Below, one piece after another: positions 54,900 to 64,000 of a stretch of 64,000 bases of DNA. The stretch lies in assembly GCA_024138025.1 (NCBI GenBank), contig JAMXBD010002783.1, forward strand, positions 99,704-163,703, in the 5' to 3' direction. Origin of the DNA: Combretum micranthum. Taxonomy: Eukaryota > Streptophyta > Magnoliopsida > Myrtales > Combretaceae. Made by a program: the position numbers and the translations under genes. A model generated the notes under the pieces. It was not told where the DNA came from. It was given only the letters and a program-made list of their open reading frames with translations, and did not search any database. Position 1 is the stretch's first letter. Every line of letters starts with the position of its first letter.

Positions 54900-56720
54900 A
54901 AAAGATTCTTCTTAATCGATTTCCTCATTTCTTATCTTTTGAATTCTTCGGGATAAATGTCTGTATTGGGTATTCTTTATAGGAAAGTCCTCCTTTAAAA
55001 GCACTTACCCTTTTATCCTTGTAACTTGATTCCTCGACCAATCGTTATATAGAGATTTGGAATATGTCGCATGTTTCCAACACATTCAGATGACAAGCTA
55101 GTCTTCCAACTTATTTTATCACTTCCCAAAAGATCATATGATAATCACTTTTTATCCTTAAGCGCACATGATTTCCATTTTGAATTTCTATGGTCCTTCT
55201 TTTCGATCATTTTTATTTCTTTTGTTTATCTTGTGCCTTTCTCATTTCATGAGACACTCTTGATTGTTCCTCCAAGGTCTTGAATTGTTCTTCTTGATCG
55301 TTTGTTATGTAGCATCAAGGGGTCTCTTTTTCTCCAAAATTCATTATTAGTTTCTCTTCGTTGCTGCATTCTCATGTCCTGGTTTGTCATGACTCTGACT
55401 TAAACTCTTTGCTTTCATATCATCTTCCTTCATAAAGCTCTGTACGTTATATTGACCGACTATGAAACGAACCATCTTTGTCAGTCGATCAGCTTATACT
55501 ATAATTGTCCTTGCCTTCTTGCTAACAATGTGAGAAATCCAAAATCTAGGGAAGGTTAATTTCGTTTTTATCCTGGTATCGTTGAGTTTTTATAGATCCT
55601 TCCGTCCTTTGGTGTTCTTACTTCTTTATCAATACTTCATTTCTTCTAATGTCCCTTGAACTTCGGCACATTTGAGTTCTCCTTGAATATGCCGTGGATC
55701 CCAAATTATGAACCGTATTCATGATTCTTTCTTACTGACTTCCTTGTCCTTAGTTATGCTAAATCGTCCTTTAGCTTCCTTCAATACACCTTTCTTCCTA
55801 TATTTCCTCTTTATCCTTTGTATCTTCTCTTCTAAGCTCTTTTATTCTTTCTACACGGTTGGTTTTAATATCCTATCGACCGTTTCCTCCTTTAAGCCTT
55901 GTTTTGAAATTTCGATGTTCAGCTTCTCAATTCCTTTTATTAACTTCCTATACTTAAGATTACATTCTTTGATTATCTCTTTTTCTCCTTCAGACTATAC
56001 CATGATTTTTGTCAATTATTCACTTATTCAACAGGTCTTATATTCTTGGTTCGAGTCCAAAAAGCATTACTAGAACTTGTGGGTCTATAAAGAGTTCGAG
56101 GGTCATTCCTTTTGATCTGGTCCTTAGTTGGTAGTATTGCGATCTTAAACCTTGAGAAAACGAGTTCGCTCCTTGTAATTGGTCAAAAGATTTTCACTTC
56201 CAAGGAGTGGCTGTTCACTTTGTTCCTTTCCGAAAGTTAACACATTAGCTTAGGGGTTTATTCTTTTTCTTCCATTATAAGTTGAACAGGTATATTTTGT
56301 GATGGTATACTTCATTGCATATGGTCTTGATCTGGAGTTTCCTGTTATTGTTTCTCCAACTTCCTTATTAAAATTGTTCATAGGTTATTAGTCTAGTTAC
56401 CAAGTTGATCTTTTTCTTTGGATGTAATTTGAGTCATTTATCCAGAATTCTTCTTAAAACTTCTATTGAAATTCACGAATATCTCCAAAGGTCGGTTTCT
56501 TTTCATTCCCTTTCGCATTATTGAGATAGTCATTCATTCTCCTTTATCAACTCGAAAGAATGTGTCTCTTCTTTTCTTGTGATAGCAAGTCTTTTACCAG
56601 TATTATCTTTCCGTCTTATTGGTTTATGGGTTCTATGTTCGCCTTAGGGTCCTACTTGGGAGGTATACATCTTATCCCAAGGATTACTTAACTCCATTAT
56701 TCCTTGGAGTTGTAAGCGAG
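54900..56720 (-). pseudogene. Condensed, decayed chromovirus-type pol (RT and integrase remnants)
   Basis: No long frame remains, but ordered minus-strand motifs identify it. They are KPTFGDIREFQ-like (about 56470), VNSHSLEVKIFDQLQGA (about 56168-56215, RT, like NKYPLPRIDDLFDQLQGA), LRSQYYQLRTR (for the usual LRSGYHQLRI) and VLVMLFGL (RT). RKLIKGIEKLNIEISKQGLK and KIQRIKRKYRKKGVLKEAKG (linker before integrase) lie at about 55740-55960, and ADRLTKMVRFIVGQYNV (integrase core) at about 55440-55493. Most of RT after FGL and nearly all of RNase H are missing. The usual length is over 3 kb; this is under 2 kb. I did not find an FIDD active site, protease DSG motif or chromodomain. Confidence 0.65.
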
Positions 56721-57255
56721 TGCATGTCCTTATGTCATTATTGAATGATCAACCAACACTTTCTTGGGTTTCATCATCCTTTTGTGTGGGGATTTTAAAT
56801 CTTAAAACTAGAGATTGATTGTTTGTTATCGGTAGTCTAGACTAGATATATCAAAAGAATGTGTCACTTTGAATTCCAAGAGAGCAAAACATTCTGATTT
56901 GCTAACTGAAAGCCTCTTATGTACTCGATAGGAAATTATTACTCATATTCTCTTATTCATCCATATAAAGAAACACTTTAAACTTTCGTGTTGCTTGAAA
57001 TAAAAGAACAACAACAACAAAGAGGGTTGGAGGCTTACCGGTTCCCATATCGCTGTTATAGCCTCCTATGCACTCCAAGGCAGCCAAGTTTCCATCTTCT
57101 TCATTTACCTCTTCACTTATCCATTGTCCCTCCAAGTTGTAGATTCGAATTTCCGAAGCAGTAGATCCTGGTTTGCTTTCACTTCCACTTCCATTTCCTT
57201 TCCCAATCCTTATAGGAACAACTCCTTCTGATGATCTTGTCAGAATATTCTTCCC

Positions 57256-58090
57256 TCACGGGTAGTTGTTGGTGAAATGCCCATTTGGTTTGTGGACATG
57301 GCCAGTATTACCTCCTTTCCTTGGACATTTTGACATCTTATGGTCTACATTTCCATAGAAGAAACATTTCCCAAATAACTGAGGGCACTTCTTAGGGTAG
57401 TGTGCTCCATTGCACTTCCAGCACTTGACGTCTTTTGATCCGATTCTCCCACTATCATCTTTATTTTTATGGCGGTTAGAAAACTTGAGTTTCTTTTGTG
57501 GGGGTATGAAACTAGTTCTATCATGAAGCTTCTCTTCAAAGATCGGGGTTTCCTCTTCTTCTTTCCTTTCTCTCCTTTTTCTTGCTCCTTCTACAATTCG
57601 AGCTCTTTCCACCAATTCCCGATAGCTTCTTATGTCAAATTCTTCCAACCTCATTCTCAAATCTTCATCCAATCCTCCTATAAAGACTTGTCTATTTAAC
57701 TCCTCGCTGTACTTATAGAAATCAGGGGCATATTGCAGCAATCTACTGAACTCAATCTCGTATTGCTCGATAGTTCTCCCTTTTTGAGCAATTTGCAAGA
57801 AGTCTGCGCTATACTTTATTCGTAAACTTCTTGGGAAATAATTTTCCAGAAACTCATGTCTAAACATTTCCCAAGTGATTGGAGTCATTTGTTCTCTTTT
57901 CTTTGACTCCCACTATATCCTAGCGTTTAGACGAAGCATGAACGTTCCATACTTGATTTGCAGGTGGTGCGGAACTTCATATGCAACAAAAGACATCTCG
58001 ATTTGAGCCAGCCAATCTTCGCCTCTTCCGGCTTATCATAAGCTCCCTCAAAGTAGCGGTTGCTTTTGATGAAATCAGGTAACATACTCT
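57256..58090 (-). pseudogene. Family-A gag with zinc knuckles
   Basis: An open minus-strand stretch of 211 codons at 57256-57888 gives TWEMFRHEFLENYFPRSLR, EFSRLLQYAPDFYKYSEELN, RQVFIGGLDEDLRMRLEEFD and RSYRELVERARIVEGARKRR, a classic Retrotrans_gag domain, then a lysine-rich linker. Two zinc knuckles follow: CWKCNGAHYPKKC (a three-residue spacing before His), and CFFYGNVDHKMSKC, where the second Cys has become Tyr. Upstream the same frame reads FVAYEVPHHLQIKYGTFML, then a TAG at about 57912, and earlier residues (FIKSNRYFEGAYDKPEEA) are in another frame. So the gene is frameshifted and has a stop before the open part. It ends at 57256 without continuing into a protease. Confidence 0.88.
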
Positions 58091-59852
58091 CATATGGACT
58101 TGGTGGTGGGGGTGGAGGTAGTGGTGCACTTCGGGTATGTAGTTCTTATGCACAAATGCCTCGTTGATGCTTGTTGTGGCGGCGGTGTTGGTATAGACGC
58201 CGAGTTGTTGCTGGTGCTAGCATGTTTTGCCTAATTGCTTCTAACACGTGGGTCAGATGTCCTAGCGTGGCATGTAAGTCCATCTGAGGTGCGGTAGCTC
58301 CTTGAACAGCAGGTTGATCCGCTTCAACGTCCGGTTGAGAGGCGCTTTGTTCCTCTCTTCGTCTACTTCTATTTCAGCTGTTTTAAAATTTTCTAAGTTA
58401 GGTTTTAGAAATTTTTGATACTTAATTGAATTTTCGTCGGAAATTGGTGGATGTAACGGAAACTTTAATATGCATAAAAGCTAATAAAATTTAAATCAAG
58501 ACAATTTCTAAAATCAAACTTAAAGCATCATCATAGAAATAAAAATTCATACATGAAATTAGAAATCTTCAACAAGGCAAATCACAAAAGGAAAAATAAC
58601 AAACATTGTCTTGAAAATTAAAAGATAGACTAAGATTGTGAATCTAGTCTATGGTTACAAAAATTCAAGCTAGACTTCTAGGGATATGCTCCGTCTTCCT
58701 TCCCTCCTTTCTTCATTCTTTGAGTGCATCTCCCCGATTGCTGCTGGATGATCCTAGGTTCAAACTCCTCATGATTTAATCGAAGTATTTCCTTCTCTTC
58801 CGTTCTCTCTCCCTTGCTCTCTCGTGGTAGTCAATCAGTTCTTTCTCCGTCATCACTAGTGCTATCTCATTAGTGGTCTTCCAAGTGACTGTTCCTTCAG
58901 TCTCCATACTGTCATTTTCGTTGGTTGGAGCATTTTTCGTATCCATCGTGGAGTCTGTTCCTTGTCCTCCTCGAGTCTGTCATCCTTCTAGATAGCGGAT
59001 GATTCTTAACTCATCACTAGTCCAAGGTTCCTCGACTCCACACAGCTTGATTCCTTACCTCTTGCGCTGGTCTTTCTTCTTGACTTTCCTCCGGGTCCTC
59101 ATCGGGTTCATCATCCGAACTATCACTCATCCCTTGCATTGGTTCATCTCCTATCACTGATCCATCCTCTCGCAAACGTAGGGACTCGTTCCTCCTTAGT
59201 TGGTTTCCTGCAAAGGCAGGCGGCTCATGGGCACCTGGGTTGGGGGTCGTAGCATTTCCTGATATACTCCATGCCAGTGGAAGATGTCGTTGATGTCAGC
59301 CTTCATCCATTCGAGGTAATCCATCAAGTTATCATGGGCGTAAACAAACATTGGTCCGATCCGGGTCTGAGTTCAAAAATCTGGTGAAGTTCGACCTCCA
59401 TCTTCTCTAAGGACGAAAGTTGCTTCCTTCAGCATTGGTCAGTAGTCCGCGATGGCAATGATTCGTTCCACAGCGTATATTATCTCCAACTCAATCATTT
59501 CTTACCTATAGGGCAATTGTGAATAGTCCTACCACTCCCTTCCATTCGGTTGCATCATTCCCCTCTTCCAGATTAAGAACATTTCTCGAACGGTCTTAGG
59601 TTGTCCTGCTAGGGCAAACTCCTCGCATAAAACTCTAAGTCTCAATCGGTAATTCTTTGTGTTTTCGAAAGGTCCTTTTCGGAAGTTCTTGGCTTGAAGA
59701 CGGGCCTCTTCTATGGTAATCTATGCAAAAGAGAGGAATCAGAAAGCTTATTCTACCCATTCTATCTCATCTAAGTCTTTCTTACTTCTATTCTAAGTCA
59801 ATTCTTCTTAAGTCCAATTCTATAATTATGACTCTTAGGTTCTTAAACCATA
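58091..59852 (-). other. Family-A 5' leader with short broken frames
   Basis: Lies between PBS and gag. Minus-strand pieces look coding-like: a 58-codon frame from ATG 58946 with an E/R-rich end (MTEKELIDYHERARERERKR), and an acidic stretch near 59100-59240 (REDGSVIGDEPMQGMSDSSD and DEPDEDPEESQEERPAQEVR). A proline/glycine-rich part near 58100-58250 probably belongs to the gag N-terminal region. A related leader occurs in the A2 element at 22016-22500. The function is unknown. Confidence 0.5.
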
Positions 59853-59863
59853 CTCTGATACCA
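59853..59863 (-). other. Primer binding site of the family-A element
   Basis: Minus-strand TGGTATCAGAG (initiator-Met tRNA type), eight bases (GTTTAAGT) inside the LTR border at 59872. The A2 element has the same spacing and spacer sequence (22504-22523). Confidence 0.9.
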
Positions 59864-59871
59864 ACTTAAAC

Positions 59872-62800
59872 TGTCACGCCCAAAGGGTACCCTAAACATA
59901 ACAATCCGCACACACAATATTAAAGTTAAGTATGACAACCTTAGCCATTCCCAAAAGCTTGATATCAAGTGTAAGCCGTGCTCTCACAAGTTTAAAGGAC
60001 CATACCCGGGATTATGAAGTTTAACAAGATATAATAACATGTTTAAGAAAAGAGAACTCATAATATTCATTCACTTATAATAATATTCTTACAAAACTCA
60101 GGGACATTTTTCCTTTAATCTCTAATCTATTACAAGGAGATTAAATATCTTATCCAAGCTAAACTTTATCTAGGATTTCTTGGCTCCAAAAAGAAATTAC
60201 CTATCGTAGGGTCCCGTGGCCTCAACCACAGTAGGGAAACTGCAAAAGATATCTATTGGGGTATAAGCTAACAGGCTTAGTGAGAACTATTTCCATAAAT
60301 AACTTCTCATAACAAGACTTCAACAAGTTGTTTAAACAATCAAATGTGATGCAACATACACGTGGGCAAACAAGCATATAGCTTTCCAGGAACTATATGT
60401 TGAATGGATTTGTGCCCTCCATTCGGGGTTTGGTGATACTTAAGCTCAATTCAAGTGGTTTTAGTTAAAAAGTTTTATACTCACGAGCACTCATCGCTAA
60501 GCATTCCGAATCTACTTGAATTGACCTTGCTTTCGGATTTTCCGCCAAGCATTTCCCTTAAGCCGCTAAGCAATCGCTTTCGGATACTCCGCCAAGTGTT
60601 GCTTTCAACATGAGCCTACTATCCTTCTCACCCAAGGATAATAACCCATATACAATGTGACTCACTTCGTGATATGCATGAATCCATTTATTTATGATGT
60701 CATAGCATAATTATTATTGAATTTAAGGCGATCAAGGAATTTCATACAAATCAAAGGTTATACTAAAACAATCATTTAAATCAATTTCGGCTCCAATATT
60801 CTTAGGATTCTTTCAAAGAATTATTTTTACATACATATCGATTTATCTTTTCCTAATTCTAATGCAACTAATTTATAAGCACAACAAATATAGCATTTTA
60901 AGGAAATAAACTCATGATGCCATGCCGACTATTCCTCTATGTGGGTGAGTCATTCATACACTCCACCTAATCGAAATAATCTTCGGGATATTGGAATCCT
61001 TCCTCGGCGTCACCTATCCAAAGAAAATACCAATAATGAGTATTCCTTGATAATATTCTTGAATTTTGACAAAACAATGTCAAAAGAACGTTAAAGTTCG
61101 TATAAAGGAAAGTTCCAATTTAAAATGGCCATAACTTGGTCATTTTAACTCGGAATCGCGCATATAATATACCGATTTCTACCTACTCAAAACGATCTAT
61201 CCATTTCTAAAACTATTTTTGTCTAAACCATTTAGGCTCCAAAACAGTGGTGACAAAATCCACCACGAATTTTCTAATTCAAAAACAATATTGGTTTATT
61301 CATTCAAAACTTGCTTGATAAATACTTAGTTATCTATATAGTTGAAAAATTCTCCTTTTTATGGTTACTTAGCTCATACTTATTCATCCTCAAGTGTTTG
61401 TTGTCCATTCATGTTGCTTAAATAAAATCATATTGGTTTTGGAGTTTTTTAGAAAAATTCATTTTGTTGGTCTCTTAAAATGAATATTTTGTTTCTTTTG
61501 TTTTACAAAAAGTTTATGTTGGCTTATATATATATATATATATATATCCAAGTAACTTTTTGAAAGTAAATTTTCTTCCCTCTAAGTTTTCTATACTAAT
61601 ACTATTTTAGAGTTTTTTAAAAAATACACTATTATTCCTATTTATTTTTTTCTAACAAATTCCTTTGTCTATTTGTTTGCAAAATCTTTATTTGAAAAAT
61701 TCTCATCCTTTCCTCATGTTTTATGTTTTTCAGAGAATCATCCATGCATAAAAATTTATTTTCTTTATAAAAACAAAGTTGGATAATAAATGTTTCTAAG
61801 AAGCTTTTTATAGTATTTTCTAAAATCATAGTGGTTTCTCCTTGTAACTTGGAAAGAGATAACTTTATTTTTTTGTTTTTCAAACCATAGATTTCTACTT
61901 TACATAAACTTATTTCTAAGCGTAAAAAAATCTCCTTTGTGACAATTATTTTTAGAACTTGAAACTTTGGGACAACAATTTAAATGAACCTGAATTATGA
62001 GAAAATAATAGCAAGTAAAATAACATAAGTAATAAAGTTAAGTATTGGGAGTCTTAGCTTTTTCAAGGCTCCCAGCACTAAGAAGTAGACTAGTCCAAAA
62101 ATAAAATAAAATGAAAGAAAGAAAAACTTGTTTTGACTTGATAAGGACAAGTCTAAGACTAGAGACTAGTCTTAAAATAACAAGGAATAAGTAAATAAAT
62201 TGCAATGGAATAATAAATAAATTGCATTGCATAAAGTAAATAAATTGCAAATGAGCTTATATGCTCTAAAGAATATATACATATATATTTAGATAATAAT
62301 ACTTATTACAATAACAATAATATGAACAAAAATAATAACATGAATATAAATAGATTTTTCATGAACAAGAACAATACATGAACATAATGTAGCTTTCATA
62401 ACTTGTAGTCTTTGGAAACTCACACTATGGTCATGTAAAGTTACATGACATGAAGAAGAAGAAGAAAATAATATGCAGTGGTTACCTAAAGAAGACTTTG
62501 GTATTGTTATGTGGTTATGGGTTTTAGTTGTTGGTAAAAGTTGTTGTGGAATTATTTTGAGAGAGTTTTGGAATGGTAGTTGGACAGAGTTTTGAGAGGA
62601 GAATTTGAGAGAGTTTTAGTATAGAATTTGTGGGTAGTGAATATGTGAAAGAAGTGAAAGAGGAGGGGGGTATTTATAGGAAAATGTGGAGGGATTTTTA
62701 TATGATTAAAATAAATAAAAATTGAAACAAAATTGAGAAAATAGAGAGAGGGGGGGCCGGCCACTTTGATGGAGAGGGGGTAGTGATTTTATTTTTTGAC

Positions 62801-63383
62801 TTTTTGTTAAATAAAAGATGTAATATGTAAGGTAGATGTGAAATAAAGTTATGGGAAAGGTAAAAAGTAAAGGTTATAGGTTATAAAGTGTGTAAGAGTA
62901 GGTGTAAGAAAAAGTAGAGATAAAAGAATAGTATAGAATAGTAATGAATAGTGTAATATAAAGTAGATATGACTAATAAAGTACTGGTAGTAAGAAAATG
63001 CGCGTATAAATGCGATATCTGAAATTTTTAGCTACAGAAAAATTATGAATTTGATATTTTTGGAAATCTTATATTTTTACGAGTCTAACGGTATATTCGG
63101 AATATTTTTACTATTCTGGGCCCCAGGACATGTTTTTCAAGAACTGTGTCCGATCGGGTTCAAAGGTCATCCGAAATTCGCAAAACTGATATTTTTATAT
63201 AACCTATAGTTATTACGAACTATTCTAGCTAATTATTCCAATTTCGTTTTCTAGGGCTAAAAAAATGGCAATACCGGACTTAAGCGGTTACTGTAAACTA
63301 TGGTTTTGTTGACTTTTGGAAACTCGGTTGACTTCTGGTTTAGGGTTTTAAGCCAAACCGATTCCAAAAATTTGGGGTTTACA
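59872..63383 (-). mobile_element. Right (5') LTR of the family-A element, complete
   Basis: A 3512-bp reference copy, TGTCACGCCC to GGGGTTTACA on the plus strand. The minus-strand TATA box (CCTATAAATACCCCCC) is at about 62668-62680 with a CT-rich leader after it. A block at 60480-60615 holds four or five copies of a CCGCTAAGCA / CTTTCGGAT word, which recurs at 29405-29540 and 50515-50660. A TA run lies at 61525-61547. The next bases, GATTT, are not found left of the opposite LTR, so no TSD supports the present pair of ends. Confidence 0.9.
61525..61547. repeat. (TA)n microsatellite
   Basis: An uninterrupted TA run of about 23 bases in the family-A right LTR. The other family-A copies lack it. 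Confidence 0.95.
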
Positions 63384-64000
63384 GATTTCGTCTTTTGAAA
63401 GGAAAACTCTAAAACAAATAAAATATTCTTTGTTTTCTTATTGAATATAAAAATACCCTTTAGCTTATAAAACAAAAATTTTTATAATAGTCTTAATATC
63501 TATGATATTTTATATAAGTTTTGCCAACTATTGACTAAATACAATATTGAACTAATATCTTAACTAATTGCTAAAAGTAGCATAAGAATTTCTCCTCCAT
63601 CGAAGGAATCTTTTCTTCAAGCTTCAAGTAATGGAATATCTCTTTTTTGTCGTCTAATGTTACTAAGTAGATTTTAAGGGTATAAATTACCAATACATAA
63701 CCTGATTTTTGTAGCTTTTCCAATCAGATAACCATAGATCATTTTTTAACGAAAAATTGACCCGGTATAACACTATTATGTTCCATAGAAAACAACCATT
63801 AAAATCATCACAAGGAACTCACGTGCTTGCCAAATCAAAGAGCGTAAAACATCTCTTCATTTCCATATCCACTTTTCAAAGTCATAATGACCTCCTCTAC
63901 TAATAAATAAAGAAGAAAAGCATTAAATCAACAATCATCCATGGGCATCAAACTGTGAACTTAATCCCCAATTCCCCTTCTCACTCTCAATAGAACACCC
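63384..64000. other. Unassigned AT-rich flank
   Basis: Right of the family-A element. I see no long ORF, no LTR terminus and no retroelement motif on either strand. It does not continue the family-C LTR cut at 49909 in any way I can verify. It may be host intergenic DNA. Confidence 0.5.

Noticed and set aside
55708..56073. 121-codon plus-strand ORF rich in F, S and L
   Set aside because: It lies antisense to pol remnants (the linker and integrase motifs are on the minus strand). Its hydrophobic bias comes from reading A-rich Lys/Glu codons in reverse.
54786..59871. Interpretation as a purely gag-only element
   Set aside because: Closer reading of the minus strand showed RT (FDQLQGA, LFGL), linker and integrase (DRLTK) motif islands, so pol is decayed and condensed, not absent.

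Overview
The window looks like nuclear DNA of a flowering plant, most likely a dicot, from a repeat-dense and probably heterochromatic region. It is strongly AT-rich. Nearly everything recognisable is LTR retrotransposon: plant PBS sequences (tRNA-Asp type for Athila, initiator-Met type for the copia and chromovirus-like elements), 5-bp target site duplications (TSDs), and broken gag, protease (PR), reverse transcriptase (RT), RNase H (RH), integrase (IN) and env-like reading frames. I found no convincing intact host gene, rRNA, tRNA or CRISPR array.

Layout. (1) 1-1101 is the end of a family-A LTR inserted in the integrase of a Tat/Athila-type element whose 3' part and LTR run to about 4757. 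(2) 5196-20822 is a minus-strand Athila-type composite. It has a 5' LTR (19089-20822), a tRNA-Asp PBS, degenerate gag, PR, RT, RH and IN, an env-like ORF split by a solo LTR (10034-11460), a 3' LTR (6408-8170), and then a shortened internal region ending in a 40-bp LTR remnant. (3) 20828-39275 is a rearranged nest: a SIRE-like copia element invaded by an A2 chromovirus-type element. Its two LTRs now lie in opposite orientation but still carry the same TSD (GTAAA), so part of the nest has been inverted. A solo family-A LTR (28807-33761, TSD AGAGC) sits in one A2 LTR and itself contains a solo Tat-type LTR (31598-33176, TSD GGAGA). (4) 39575-44854 is a 5.3-kb solo LTR of family C (TSD GAAAT). 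A second family-C LTR (46467-49909) is cut by family A. (5) 49910-63383 is a minus-strand family-A element with a rearranged left LTR, a frameshifted gag, a condensed and decayed pol, an initiator-Met PBS and a complete right LTR. (6) 63384-64000 is unassigned.

The most unusual signals are these. The copia/A2 inversion can be reconstructed from its TSD, with inverted LTR-B remnants at its borders. CpG-containing repeated words lie upstream of the TATA box in many unrelated LTRs here, including five exact AGCCGCC (GCC-box) sites in the Athila 5' LTR, and a related array lies upstream of the env-like ORF. The env-like and gag ATGs are each preceded by a splice-acceptor-like sequence. One deletion derivative has its breakpoints at the PBS and at an internal polypurine tract. 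All coordinates and TSDs were read by eye. Family names rest on motif recognition, not on database searches.
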